Source of the DNA: CAIYTF01 sp963664845
GTDB taxonomy: Bacteria; Bacteroidota; Ignavibacteria; Ignavibacteriales; Ignavibacteriaceae
Direction: 5' to 3'
Assembly: GCA_963664845.1 (NCBI GenBank)
Contig: OY761615.1
Location: 3,658,001 to 3,722,000 of the forward strand
DNA: 64,000 nt
Part shown: positions 54,172 through 63,285 of the stretch, one piece after another
Numbering within the stretch: the stretch's first letter is position 1
Layout: every line of letters starts with the position of its first letter
Made by a program: the position numbers and the translations under genes
The notes under the pieces: generated by a model
Database searches by the model: none
What the model was told of the DNA's origin: nothing
What the model saw: the letters and a program-made list of their open reading frames with translations, nothing else

Positions 54172-54968
54172 TGCAGTGTTATATCATGTTTTAAAGTATC
54201 GCTGTGTGCTCCTGCACGATCCTTCGCATAAAATTTGAAATGGTATGTTCCCTTGGTGTTTTCCGGCCCGAATGCCAGTCCAAGCGAATAAATACCATCG
54301 TGGGCAGTTGCGTCCTTAAATTGTCCATCGTCCATCAGATATAACAGGAGTGGATCGCCGCTTGCCTGCACAACCTCAATGGGAACGCTTACGATATCCT
54401 TGGCCCCGTCGGCGTCTGAAACTTTCAGCGTAAACAGGAAAGGAATGTTATCGTTGACCACGATTGTATCGGGTATGCTGCATGTAAAATTGCTTATTAC
54501 CGGAGCAGTGTTTTTCCCGATAAAAAAGAATGATTGTTCGGCGCAAATGTTTTCAAGGCCGTTCAGCATCGTTAGTTTATATACAACCCGGTAGGTCCCG
54601 TTGGGCATCGAAGTGGACAAATTTCCTATTCCGGTGAAGAGGGAATCGCCGGCAACAGTATCACCATGGATGGATTTCCCGTCATCATACAACTCAGCAG
54701 TTTGTATCAGGTAACTATCACTGTATAACTCTACTGAAACAGAGCTGAGATTAGCCGCGTTTGTAGCGCGTAACTGATATGTCAGCACTGAATCCTTGGT
54801 GATAAAAATATAACCGGGAAGCGATTTTACTGTTGTGGCAAGTGATTGAGTACCGGTTGCCATTGGTGCCGCCGGATCGACCGCTGTGGAAAAATCCTTC
54901 ACGCAGCCATTCAGCAGAATACCAATGGCTGCGGCTGAAAGAAAAAGCATTATTTTAAGTTTATTCAT
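54168..54968 (-). CDS. Outer-surface lipoprotein with Ig-like domains
   Basis: A 266-residue lipoprotein with a lipobox LLNGC (Cys22). Residues about 50-150 form a beta-sandwich with the SGVELYDDG-type pattern LYDDGKSIHGDTVAGDSLFTG, and a second similar module (about 155-266) contains LMDDGQFKDATAHDGIYSLG. These are paralogous DDG...GDS/HDG repeats. The gene is first of a set with the propeller and PorV-like genes (ATGA overlaps). It probably forms a surface complex with them. The function is unknown; the two related modules suggest an extracellular sensing or binding protein. Confidence 0.8.
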   Translation of the reverse strand: MNKLKIMLFLSAAAIGILLNGCVKDFSTAVDPAAPMATGTQSLATTVKSLPGYIFITKDSVLTYQLRATNAANLSSVSVELYSDSYLIQTAELYDDGKSIHGDTVAGDSLFTGIGNLSTSMPNGTYRVVYKLTMLNGLENICAEQSFFFIGKNTAPVISNFTCSIPDTIVVNDNIPFLFTLKVSDADGAKDIVSVPIEVVQASGDPLLLYLMDDGQFKDATAHDGIYSLGLAFGPENTKGTYHFKFYAKDRAGAHSDTLKHDITLQ

Positions 54969-55048
54969 ATCCTGTTCACTGTTAACAAATGTAATTTTAC
55001 TGTTTTCAAACGCTGATTTTATACAATCGGTGTTTTCTGCTCACCTGG

Positions 55049-56053
55049 TTATTGAAGAATGAATGGTGAAGGCGAAAAACACAAAATAAATATAATCATT
55101 GAAAAATATCCCAAATATTTTCTTTTTGGGTCAAGTTCCTCGAAATCATAAATGGGGGGATGGTTTACTTTGATCACGAGATAAAGAATAATGGACCAAA
55201 ACAACCAGCCTATCCAGCCAATTGGGATCCAGCTGAACGCAAATGTCTTCAACACACCCAGAAAACCCAATACGATGAGGATGATCATTGAAATTGAGGC
55301 AATGTGATGATGTTTTCTTTCTCCAAAGGCAGCATAGCATATGTGCCCACCATCCAGTTGTCCTACCGGAATTAAATTCATGCTGGTCACGAATAGTCCG
55401 AACCACCCGACGCAAAGGAACGGATAGTGATATATTTCGCTCATTGGCGGCACAAAATCATGTGATGTTGTTAAGACGTTCCTTAGAAAAGAGAAAAGCA
55501 GGGTGTCGCCAAATATGAGATTAATGCCACCTTTGCCGTAGTCCACGGTGCCATAGTCGGGGTGGATATGTAACAGAAACTCTTGACCGGGGAGATGCGT
55601 GAATCCGTAAACCAGAATCAGGATGCAGGCAAAGAAGCCGGCTATGGGGCCGGATGCACCAATATCGAACAGGGCTTTCTTTGTGGGTATTTGTGACTTT
55701 GTTTTGATAACCGCGCCGAGGGTTCCGAAGTTAAGGAATCCGGTCAGCGCAGCAAACGGGATAAAATAGGGGAGTGACGTTTTGACTTGATGATAGCGTG
55801 ATGCAAAATAATGACCGAATTCGTGGCATGCCAAAAAGAACAGAATGGAGCATGAATACGGAAGCCCTATCAACAATTCTCGCACATCGAAAGGTGATGT
55901 TAGACCCCGCTGCCATTCCACCCCAGCAAGCGTGGTGGTGATAAACGTCAGGATGAAAAGAAAAAGAGGAAACCAGAATTTAAGCTTTTCCTTTTGCTCT
56001 TTGTAGTCTTTCTGATCAGAAGAAAAAAACGGGTCGTTGGAATATTCTGCCAT
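55049..56053 (-). CDS. Site-2-protease family membrane metalloprotease
   Basis: A 334-residue membrane protein with at least six hydrophobic helices. The zinc site is ACHEFGHYFASRYH (H77, E78, H81), and the third ligand is in PVGQLDGGHICYA (D234), typical of site-2 proteases. A GASGPIAGF segment lies between (about 132-140). It has no PDZ domain of the RseP type, resembling the shorter S2P-like family. It cleaves membrane-bound substrates, possibly regulating envelope stress or processing a protein encoded nearby. It lies one base after the DUF1207 stop and completes the large operon. Confidence 0.9.
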   Translation of the reverse strand: MAEYSNDPFFSSDQKDYKEQKEKLKFWFPLFLFILTFITTTLAGVEWQRGLTSPFDVRELLIGLPYSCSILFFLACHEFGHYFASRYHQVKTSLPYFIPFAALTGFLNFGTLGAVIKTKSQIPTKKALFDIGASGPIAGFFACILILVYGFTHLPGQEFLLHIHPDYGTVDYGKGGINLIFGDTLLFSFLRNVLTTSHDFVPPMSEIYHYPFLCVGWFGLFVTSMNLIPVGQLDGGHICYAAFGERKHHHIASISMIILIVLGFLGVLKTFAFSWIPIGWIGWLFWSIILYLVIKVNHPPIYDFEELDPKRKYLGYFSMIIFILCFSPSPFILQ

Positions 56054-56054
56054 T

Positions 56055-56900
56055 TTAAAAATCTATTGTAAAACCGATAGAAGATGTAGTCTCGTGAAGA
56101 TTATAAAATTCTCCGTGTATATTGTATCCGTTGTAATAGGAATATTGGACTCTGAAACCGGGACCATAGGGCTCGCCGAATTTTATTCCCGCCATCACTG
56201 TGTTATTTATACTTGTTTTATCAAATGTGACGCTCCTGAAGTCATAGGCGGCAAACGGGTTAATGCTTCCGTTGAACAACCTGAGAAAATATTCAATTCC
56301 GCCATTAAAAATGACTTTATTTTTATTTTCCGGAATGACATGCAAAAGATACGTAATTCCCAGATATTCTCGTGATGATGGAGTCTGATAAAATGGCGTA
56401 CATTCGAAAAATTCCCGACTGTAAATATGCGGTCTCAGGTTGTTAATCCAATAGGCCTGTGTTGTTGCCGGTGAAACAGTCGAATCTGAATGTCCGTCAA
56501 CAAAGTGTGCGCTTATGTGGGAATAGCGGAATCGGAGCCCAAAAGCGCCTTTGTCGGTTCCCTGCAGCCATGTTGCATTTACGCCGAACAAATAGTCAAC
56601 CGCTTCAACGGGAAATCGGAAGCTCTCTTCTCCACGCAGTCTGGTATAGGTGAAGAAGTCAGCACCAAAACCAATGGTTGTTTCTGTGAAGGGCTTTATG
56701 TGAATAAAATCTCTCGAAGCGCCGATATCCAATCTGATATTGTTATCACCGCTTGTGAACAGAAAGCCGACCTTGGGCTCAAGAAAATTAGCGTAAAATG
56801 GTTCCACTACCAGGTCTTTGGGGAACATAACTGTGCCTGATTGAGCAAGAGTTGTTGCAGTTGCGAGAACAGGAAGTATATAAAATAGAATTTTACGCAT
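56055..56900 (-). CDS. DUF1207 family exported protein
   Basis: A 281-residue protein with a signal peptide (to TTLAQ, about residue 19). It opens FPKDLVVEPFYANFLEPKVG, the DUF1207 signature, followed by beta-strands with many aromatic residues (GVNATWLQGTD, GLRFRYSHISAHFVDGH, YLGITYLLHVIPE, GGIEYFLRLF, FRVQYSYYNGYNIHGEF). The pattern suggests an outer-membrane barrel. The function of the family is unknown. It starts 8 bases inside the radical SAM gene and ends next to the site-2 protease gene, so it is part of the envelope operon. Confidence 0.82.
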   Translation of the reverse strand: MRKILFYILPVLATATTLAQSGTVMFPKDLVVEPFYANFLEPKVGFLFTSGDNNIRLDIGASRDFIHIKPFTETTIGFGADFFTYTRLRGEESFRFPVEAVDYLFGVNATWLQGTDKGAFGLRFRYSHISAHFVDGHSDSTVSPATTQAYWINNLRPHIYSREFFECTPFYQTPSSREYLGITYLLHVIPENKNKVIFNGGIEYFLRLFNGSINPFAAYDFRSVTFDKTSINNTVMAGIKFGEPYGPGFRVQYSYYNGYNIHGEFYNLHETTSSIGFTIDF

Positions 56901-57897
56901 TATCGGGGTCCGTTTTTTCTGAACTGAATGACTTCTGAATTTTTTGTTTTATAAGTTTATGGTATCCATACCTCAATTTTGAGGGAATGCTCCTGACGGC
57001 ATAGCTTGTCACCGGAAAGGCAAATGAAGGCTCAAAATAGCAATTTACCGTGCAGCCCTCGCAAAACGAAAAACGTCCTTCCATCTTTTGAAATGACTGA
57101 ATTTTCTCGGATGACCGTAGCTCTTTTATTGGCCGGTCGATTAAAACTTTCTCGTTCGAAAAATGATAGCACGGAAGAATAATTTCATTTGAAGGAGAAA
57201 TAACAATCACCCGTGTGACCGCTTTACATGCCGGCTTGGCAATATGGTTGCCGCCGTCCTTCCGCAGTTGCAGGTAAGAGTCATTGAGATAAATGGATGA
57301 TTTCCCTTTGACAAATGCTCTAATGAAATTAATGGCATCATCATGAAGCCCCGGGTTGCCAAAATAGCTGAATACCGGATTGACAATGAGCACCACTTCG
57401 TGCTTCTTTGAAAGTTCATACATTTCCGGCAGCTTCTGGTAGGTTTCGTTTGTTACCGTGAAAAGTATATCAGGAAACTCCCCGAGCTTTTTCGCAATTG
57501 AAATTGATTTGAGAACGGATTCAAAACAGTTCACACCGCGGATTTTATCATGTTCGTCCTTGTCAGGCGAATCCAGCGAGAAATGCAGCAAATTAACGTG
57601 CCCGGCCAATGATTCCGCATACTTTGGATAGAGCAGGCAATTGGTTGTGATGCTGGTTCGCATCTTGTAACCGCGTGCTAATTTTGCCATTTCGGCAATT
57701 TGCGGATGCAGCAGGGGTTCTCCGCCGGTTAAGTCTATGAACCGGACTCCAAGGCTTTTTAGTTGCACAATGTTGCTGGCAAAATCTTCAAATTTTGCAC
57801 GGGGCGTGTTTTTAAACGCGTTATGATCGCCGAAGTGGCAGAAATTGCAAAAGGCATTGCAGCGGTATGTTACGTAATAATTACAGAGAATTAGCAT
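56893..57897 (-). CDS. Radical SAM protein with SPASM-like C-terminus
   Basis: A 334-residue enzyme. The cluster motif C13-x3-C17-x2-C20 in YRCNAFCNFCH binds the [4Fe-4S]-SAM pair, with DLTGGEPLLHP (the GGE motif) and a following SLDSPDKDEHDKIRG segment. The C-terminal part contains CKAVTRVIVISPSNEIILPCYHF and FCEGCTVNC, which look like a SPASM/twitch domain for extra Fe-S clusters. The substrate is unknown. The ATG at 57897 is chosen because the 31 upstream codons belong to the end of the glycosyltransferase gene, which finishes at 57899. In this operon it may modify a sugar or lipid intermediate. Confidence 0.86.
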   Translation of the reverse strand: MLILCNYYVTYRCNAFCNFCHFGDHNAFKNTPRAKFEDFASNIVQLKSLGVRFIDLTGGEPLLHPQIAEMAKLARGYKMRTSITTNCLLYPKYAESLAGHVNLLHFSLDSPDKDEHDKIRGVNCFESVLKSISIAKKLGEFPDILFTVTNETYQKLPEMYELSKKHEVVLIVNPVFSYFGNPGLHDDAINFIRAFVKGKSSIYLNDSYLQLRKDGGNHIAKPACKAVTRVIVISPSNEIILPCYHFSNEKVLIDRPIKELRSSEKIQSFQKMEGRFSFCEGCTVNCYFEPSFAFPVTSYAVRSIPSKLRYGYHKLIKQKIQKSFSSEKTDPDNA

Positions 57898-57898
57898 T

Positions 57899-58993
57899 TT
57901 ATTGATATATCCGGTCTTTCCAGGTGACTTGCCTGTCTGGCAAAACAACAAAAGGCAGCAGCAAAACATAAGCGAAATAATAGATTTCAAAAGCCCAGAA
58001 ATATTTCACGGATGAAGCAATACCCAAATCTCTCGAAACCAGCACCAATAACCAAAAATCAAGAAGTATTTTGGTAAATATTAACCAACCGATAGTGGCA
58101 GAAAAATGAAAAACTGCCAGGATAAAGCACAGGTGCGTTAACCAGGATGTCCCCATTCCAATAAACCCGATAAGGGGAACTTTGAGACCGCCAACCCCCC
58201 ACCGTTTCTTTTGGTGGAACAATGATTTCATATCAGGGCAGGGGAGCGATTCTACCAGTGCGGCTTTATCAAAGGGAAAAATGATCTTGTATTTTTTGAG
58301 GTTTTTAATTGCCATGAGCAGATTAAAATCCTCGGTCACGCTGAAGGGGAGGCTTTGATAACCCCCAACTTCATCATACGCTTTCTTCAGATAAGACATA
58401 TTGTTGCCAATACAGCTCAAAGGCACTTTTAAGTTGATAGTCCCGCTGGCAACAGTCAGCAGATACAAAAAATCAAGATTCTGCATTCCGGTCCAGGGCC
58501 CGCTGACTTTTTGGTGGGTGAACCCATTTACCATTGCCACGTCTTTTGTATAATAGGACGCGAGAGTCTTTGCCCAGGCAGGCACCACGGTGCAATCGGC
58601 ATCTGTTGTCAGTATTACCTCGCCTGTCGCTATCGAAAGCCCATTGGCAAGTGCGTTGGTTTTTCCCTTCAGAAAGCCAATCTCTTTGCTGGACTCAATG
58701 TGCCTAAATTGAGGCTTCCCGGCAACAAACTGAGCAATCAGCTTGCCCGTTGCATCGGTGGATTTATCATCAATAATAATGATCTCAAGTTTTCCGTCAG
58801 GGTAATCGAGTGCATTTAATGATTGGAGGCACTCGATAATGTTTTTTTCCTCGTTCCTTGCCGCAACAATTACCGAGACATTGGGCAGCTCTTCCTCCGG
58901 AAGCCGGGGAAACTGCTGTTTTGTTCCAATGAGAAAGAGAACGGTCTGCGCCAGATAACCGCATAAAAGAATCAAAAATATTATTTCAAACAT
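57899..58993 (-). CDS. Family 2 membrane glycosyltransferase, QxxRW type
   Basis: A 364-residue processive-type glycosyltransferase. An N-terminal membrane helix leads to the GT-A fold: NVSVIVAARNEEKNIIEC, IIIDDKSTDATGKL (DxD-like), TTDADCTVVPAW, NMSYLKKAYDEVGG and QKKRWGVGGLKV (QxxRW motif), followed by several C-terminal helices. The C-terminus KDRIYQ resembles that of the other GT2 of the operon (KERVHAK), suggesting paralogy. It probably transfers sugars from a nucleotide donor to a lipid or growing chain. It overlaps the deacetylase gene by 13 bases. Confidence 0.92.
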   Translation of the reverse strand: MFEIIFLILLCGYLAQTVLFLIGTKQQFPRLPEEELPNVSVIVAARNEEKNIIECLQSLNALDYPDGKLEIIIIDDKSTDATGKLIAQFVAGKPQFRHIESSKEIGFLKGKTNALANGLSIATGEVILTTDADCTVVPAWAKTLASYYTKDVAMVNGFTHQKVSGPWTGMQNLDFLYLLTVASGTINLKVPLSCIGNNMSYLKKAYDEVGGYQSLPFSVTEDFNLLMAIKNLKKYKIIFPFDKAALVESLPCPDMKSLFHQKKRWGVGGLKVPLIGFIGMGTSWLTHLCFILAVFHFSATIGWLIFTKILLDFWLLVLVSRDLGIASSVKYFWAFEIYYFAYVLLLPFVVLPDRQVTWKDRIYQ

Positions 58994-59628
58994 TCTTGCG
59001 GAGTTCCGATAGCAAAATTCTGTGAGCGTATAAAATCATTGACTGATATAATTCCATCTCGAAGTATAGAAGCATTTTTTGTATTGTCATGCATAACGAT
59101 AATCGCATCATTTCGCATGAATTGAACAGCAAATTTAAGAAGATTTAAGTCGTTTTTATAATCAAATGTGAGCAATGACCAAAGTACTGTTTTTAGATTT
59201 TCCTCAGCTGCTGCGCGCACTATGGATCTGCTGAATCTGCCGTAGGGCGGTCTGAAAAATTTCGGCCTGGACCCGGTTATTTGCTCTATCAGTTCGGAAG
59301 TTTGGCGTAATTCTTGTTTTACCCCAGCTAATGGAGTTTTCCGCAAATTAGTATGGTGAAAGGAATGATTCCCGAGCATGTGACCTTCGGCGCTTATCTC
59401 TGCTACAAGTCCACCGGTCTGCATTATATTACGTCCAATACAGAAAAACAGCGCCTTTATACTCAAATCCGAGAGAATTTTAAGCAATTCAAGGGTTATC
59501 TTTTCATTGGGACTGTCATCAAATGTGAGCAGAATTTTGCCGGTTTTGGAGCGCCATTGGATGTCCGGGAAAAGTATCGATCCAAATGAAGACGGGTCGT
59601 ATTTAAGTCTGGATATGCTACTTCGCAT
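58981..59628 (-). CDS. Polysaccharide deacetylase (NodB/CE4 family)
   Basis: A 215-residue CE4 enzyme. It has the metal/catalytic motif LLTFDDSPNE, the His-x3-His element in LGNHSFHHTNL and RPPYGRFSRS, then a late LWSLLTFDY and IIVMHDN. The fold removes N- or O-acetyl groups from glycans. No clear signal peptide is present, though the N-terminus SRLKYDPSSFGSILFPDIQW is moderately hydrophobic. It lies between the two GT2 genes with overlapping ends, so it likely deacetylates the sugar the transferases use. Confidence 0.92.
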   Translation of the reverse strand: MRSSISRLKYDPSSFGSILFPDIQWRSKTGKILLTFDDSPNEKITLELLKILSDLSIKALFFCIGRNIMQTGGLVAEISAEGHMLGNHSFHHTNLRKTPLAGVKQELRQTSELIEQITGSRPKFFRPPYGRFSRSIVRAAAEENLKTVLWSLLTFDYKNDLNLLKFAVQFMRNDAIIVMHDNTKNASILRDGIISVNDFIRSQNFAIGTPQECLK

Positions 59629-60757
59629 GCACCCTTTCTTTCCATCTGAACGTACCCATCGACCCGATCAATGATGCTGCAACAATATATGGCGCGTGCA
59701 CAATTTGACATATGATGAAGGCATCCAAACGGAATGGGAATTGGAGTATGGGTCTGCCCCGGTGCAAAATGAGTAATTCCAAAAAGGCTTTGAGAGTGCA
59801 AACAATCAGAAAGCATGTGAGCAAGTTTTGGTTAATGAAGAAAGCGACCCAGGGAAATACAATAAGTAATACGAAAAATAAAAACACCGGCACAAGGGTT
59901 AGCAAAACAAATGGTTTCTCGTAATAAAGCCCTTTGCTTCCCCATCGTGAACGCTGCTGCATAAATTCGCTCACTGTTGCCACCGGATCGGTCGTAACCA
60001 CGGCCTCGCGTTTTAACAGAAAAAGGACACGGTGCGTGCCCAATTCATTTACTTTTTTCATTATCAGTTCGTCATCTCCGGAGGATAATCCATGCTTGTC
60101 ACTGAACCCATCGATCTTATCGAACATAGCTTTACGGTAGGCAACATTTGCACCATTGCATATAGCCGGTTTTTTTAGTCCAATTAGCCCTGCACCGGCC
60201 AGCACCAAGCCGGCGAATTCCATGGCCTGCATCAATCCAAAAAAAGAAGAATATTTTTTAAACACCACCGGCCCGGAGATGAAGCCTACATCTTCGGAAA
60301 AATGCTCTGCCATGGTTTTCAGCCATAACTGGTTATACAGGCAGTCAGCGTCACTGGTGATAATGATCTCTCCGCTTGCGTCAGCAATTCCTGCCGCAAG
60401 GGCATGCTTTTTGCCCGAACCTTTGCCGGTTTCCGCGAACAGACGAATCAGTTTACCGCGTGAAAACGGAAGAGATTGTATAATTATATCAGCAGTATCG
60501 TCGGTTGATGCATCATCCACGTAGATCACTTCAAATCTGTCCGCGGGATATGTCTGTCCCAGAACACTTTGTATGTTGGCAATAATGTTTTGGGATTCGT
60601 TTCTACAGGGGATTACAACCGAAATAAAGGGAGTAGCATCCGAAAGAACAGACGGGGTTTTCTGTACGGCTGTCAGGCCCTTTAGTATAAAAAGGAGAAA
60701 TAAAAGATAAATACTTGCCGTAGTGAAAAATAGAACGAGGAGTATAGTTTCAATCAT
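59618..60757 (-). CDS. Family 2 membrane glycosyltransferase, QxxRW type
   Basis: A 379-residue glycosyltransferase. The N-terminal helix (ETILLVLFFTTASIYLLFLL) precedes the GT-A core: FISVVIPCRNESQNI, VIYVDDASTDDTADI, ITSDADCLYNQLW, and QQRSRWGSKGLY (QxxRW), then C-terminal helices and a KERVHAK end. The ATG at 60757 is preferred over one 10 codons upstream, because it overlaps the flippase-like gene by 8 bases with standard spacing. It pairs with the second GT2 at 57899-58993; both may make a lipid-linked glycan. Confidence 0.92.
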   Translation of the reverse strand: MIETILLVLFFTTASIYLLFLLFILKGLTAVQKTPSVLSDATPFISVVIPCRNESQNIIANIQSVLGQTYPADRFEVIYVDDASTDDTADIIIQSLPFSRGKLIRLFAETGKGSGKKHALAAGIADASGEIIITSDADCLYNQLWLKTMAEHFSEDVGFISGPVVFKKYSSFFGLMQAMEFAGLVLAGAGLIGLKKPAICNGANVAYRKAMFDKIDGFSDKHGLSSGDDELIMKKVNELGTHRVLFLLKREAVVTTDPVATVSEFMQQRSRWGSKGLYYEKPFVLLTLVPVFLFFVLLIVFPWVAFFINQNLLTCFLIVCTLKAFLELLILHRGRPILQFPFRLDAFIICQIVHAPYIVAASLIGSMGTFRWKERVHAK

Positions 60758-61745
60758 CTGCTCTTTTAAAAAAGAGCACCATTCCAATGAGGGAGGGAAG
60801 TGCGATGTTTATAATAAAAACTCCAATAGCCGCGCTGAACCCCGCTGCTTCGGAGATGGAAAATTGTTTTGCAAAATATACCGATGCACCTTCTCTTATT
60901 CCCAATTCTCCAAGTGAAATAGCAGGAATGATGGTCTTTGCGAAAAACATCAAACTGCCTGCCCACAGGGTTTCAACAAAATTGGCCTCGGGGGCAAAAG
61001 CTTTAAGTAAAATGGCATATTGCAAAAGAAAACATGCGTAAAATGCAATGTTAAGGAGCATGGAGTGCCAAAGTGTGCGGCTGTCCAGGTTTTTCAATAG
61101 TGAGAATTTATATGCAATATTTTTAAATATTTTGATCTGCTTTATTTGCTGAATAAGAAAACTGTTCCAAAGGCTTTGGTGAGTCATAAGATAAGAGACC
61201 AGGAGAGCGCCAAGGCAAAAGACGATGAAAAGACCGGTTGTAATGTAAGAGGACACCTGCCCTCTAAAATGCAGCCAGATAATGGCGGCAGCAGAACCAA
61301 TGCCCAGCGTGACGAAAAGACTGAACAACTTGTCAACCGTAGTGGCCACAGTAACCTGAAACAACCCGGTGTTCCGCATGGCAAGCTTTCTGCCTACGTA
61401 TTCACCAATTCGTGCAGGAGTGAAAGAACCTGCTGCAATACCATGCATTAACGAAAGAAACAATGTCCTGGGATCGCTGACACCAAGGCATTTATCACTG
61501 ATCAGCTTCCATTTCTCGAACTGCAGATAAATATTCAGGGCAGAAAGAGCGAATGCAGCAATAAGAAGAGTGCTGTTGGCAGTCACAAAAATAGTGATCA
61601 CATGTTGGAAGTTTATCTTATGAATAAAATAAACAACGATGGCCGCCGAAATAAGCAGTTTTCCGAACAGAGCGAACCGTTCTTTCTTTCCAACTGCTTT
61701 TTCAATCGCAAGGATCTCTTTCGCGTGATGATAAAAAGTGTTCAT
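60750..61745 (-). CDS. UPF0104/AglD-like membrane protein (lysylphosphatidylglycerol synthase TM-type)
   Basis: A 331-residue membrane protein with about eight helices. Typical segments are FTPARIGEYVGRKLAMR and TIIPAISLGELGIREGASVYFAKQFSISEA, the two conserved loops of this family, homologous to the membrane part of MprF. Members are linked to glycolipid synthesis and flipping. The ATG at 61745 is preferred; a TTG at 61769 would overlap the PHP gene. It lies between the PHP and GT2 genes. It may provide lipid-linked substrate transport for the two glycosyltransferases, which is inference. Confidence 0.85.
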   Translation of the reverse strand: MNTFYHHAKEILAIEKAVGKKERFALFGKLLISAAIVVYFIHKINFQHVITIFVTANSTLLIAAFALSALNIYLQFEKWKLISDKCLGVSDPRTLFLSLMHGIAAGSFTPARIGEYVGRKLAMRNTGLFQVTVATTVDKLFSLFVTLGIGSAAAIIWLHFRGQVSSYITTGLFIVFCLGALLVSYLMTHQSLWNSFLIQQIKQIKIFKNIAYKFSLLKNLDSRTLWHSMLLNIAFYACFLLQYAILLKAFAPEANFVETLWAGSLMFFAKTIIPAISLGELGIREGASVYFAKQFSISEAAGFSAAIGVFIINIALPSLIGMVLFFKRADD

Positions 61746-61761
61746 TCCGTGTTGGAATCCC

Positions 61762-62598
61762 TCAGGCAAGTTTTCGTTTAACGAGACGTCTTTTCATCGC
61801 TTCGACTTCTGAAAGCGTACAACCGAATTTCCCAAGATTGTGTTCATCGCTGCGTCTGCCTCCATGGAAATCCGATCCGCCGCTGGTGAGCAGAAAGTAA
61901 GATTCCGCGAGCTTTTTCAGGAATCGCATTTGTTCGCCACCATGGGAAGGGTGACTGACCTCCAAACCGTCTATTCCGGCTTCGATGAAATGCATAATGA
62001 TGTTTTCAGGCAGATTCCCGGGGTGAGCGATGAGAGAAACGCCACCACATTTGCTTATGGTCTCACAAATATATGAGGGGGAAATGTAAACTTTCGGCTC
62101 ATAGCAGGGGGCGTTGTTGGCGAGGTATAAGTAAAATGCTTCCTGAAAAGTTTTTACATATTCTTTCTTGAGCATAAGAGTTGCAATATGCGGACGGGTA
62201 ATAGGGGCACCGTTTGCTTCGTCAAGAACCTCAGAAAGCTCAATGGGAAACCCCTTTTGTTTTAACCGGTTCAAAATTCGTTCTGCACGGTGTGTCCGCT
62301 CTTTCTTAAAATAATCGAGCAGTGTGCAAAATTCATCCGATGTCCGGTCAATAAAGTAAGCCAAAATATGAACTTCTTTGCCTTCATGCGAGGCGCTGAG
62401 CTCTATTCCTGGTATCAGGGTCATATTATACTGGATTGCAAGATTTTCTGCCTCGTCCAGTGCGTCAAACGTATCGTGATCTGATATACTGAACGTTTGG
62501 ATCCCTGCATCCCTGAGTTTCTCTATTAGCCCGGCAACTGGATAATAGCCATCTGAAGCGGTTGTATGAAGGTGAAGATCTGCTATTTGGCCGGCCAT
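61762..62598 (-). CDS. PHP-domain phosphoesterase
   Basis: A 278-residue metal-dependent phosphoesterase resembling 3',5'-nucleoside bisphosphate phosphatase/RNase AM (YciV). It has the DLHLHTTASDG metal motif (H9, H11), ISDHDTFDALDEA, a third site IPGIELSASHEGKEVHIL, then LIAHPGNLP, GLEVSHPSHGG and the final SGGSDFHGGRRSDEHNLG with Asp and His ligands. The substrate may be pAp or short RNA ends. It is the second gene of the operon, starting 3 bases after the Crp/Fnr stop. It may serve general nucleotide metabolism rather than glycan synthesis. Confidence 0.9.
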   Translation of the reverse strand: MAGQIADLHLHTTASDGYYPVAGLIEKLRDAGIQTFSISDHDTFDALDEAENLAIQYNMTLIPGIELSASHEGKEVHILAYFIDRTSDEFCTLLDYFKKERTHRAERILNRLKQKGFPIELSEVLDEANGAPITRPHIATLMLKKEYVKTFQEAFYLYLANNAPCYEPKVYISPSYICETISKCGGVSLIAHPGNLPENIIMHFIEAGIDGLEVSHPSHGGEQMRFLKKLAESYFLLTSGGSDFHGGRRSDEHNLGKFGCTLSEVEAMKRRLVKRKLA

Positions 62599-62601
62599 AA
62601 A

Positions 62602-63285
62602 TTATTGGAATTTTTCCTTAAACTTTTCATAATTCAGGATGCGGAGTTTATTCCCATCCATTTCAATTAACCCCCGCTTTGCGAAGGTGTGCAGGGTTCT
62701 TGATATTGTTTCCCTCGAAGTTCCGGCCATATTAGCCAGATCATGCTGAAAAGGGAGCTTTTCAATTTCAACAACGCCTTGCCTAATCTTACCAATATCA
62801 TCGGCTAGCTGGAGAATTACTGTTGCTACTTTTCCTTCTGCATCTTTGAGGGAGAGCGATTTAATTTTCATGTCTGCAGCGCGAAGGCGTTTAGTCAATT
62901 CCTGGAGCAACGAAATTGAAACCTCCGGGTGCTGGTATAGCAAATCAAGAAAATCAGAACGCTGAATGATAAATATTTCAGACTCTTCAATTGACATAAC
63001 ATTTGCCGATCGGGTCAACCCATCAAGAATTGCCATTTCACCGAAGAAATCAGATTCACTCATAATGCTGAGTATGACTTCTCTGCCATCGTCACTTACT
63101 CTGAAAACCTTGACTTTTCCTCTGATGATAACAAAAAGTGCTGTACCGGACTCGTGCTCCATAAGGATGGTAGAATCTTTATCAAAAACTTTCGTTTTGC
63201 CGAGTTTTCCGATTTTCTCAAGGGTTTCCTCTGCCAAATCGGCGAAGATAGGCACATATTTCAGGAAATTATCGCTTTCAACCAT
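62602..63285 (-). CDS. Crp/Fnr-family transcription regulator
   Basis: A 227-residue regulator. The N-terminal cyclic-nucleotide-binding roll has FGEMAILDGLTRSANV, matching the phosphate-binding cassette of cAMP-binding CRPs (Gly-Glu and Arg-Ser-Ala). The C-terminal winged helix has LANMAGTSRETISRTLHTFAKRGL with the RExxSR recognition helix. No FNR-type cysteine cluster is present. It is the first gene of the large operon, 3 bases ahead of PHP, and could regulate its own transcript. The cassette suggests cAMP or cGMP as effector. Confidence 0.92.
   Translation of the reverse strand: MVESDNFLKYVPIFADLAEETLEKIGKLGKTKVFDKDSTILMEHESGTALFVIIRGKVKVFRVSDDGREVILSIMSESDFFGEMAILDGLTRSANVMSIEESEIFIIQRSDFLDLLYQHPEVSISLLQELTKRLRAADMKIKSLSLKDAEGKVATVILQLADDIGKIRQGVVEIEKLPFQHDLANMAGTSRETISRTLHTFAKRGLIEMDGNKLRILNYEKFKEKFQ

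Noticed and set aside
57898..57990. Extended N-terminus of the radical SAM gene with an apparent signal-like sequence
   Set aside because: These codons are the end of the glycosyltransferase gene in another frame; radical SAM homology starts at 57897.
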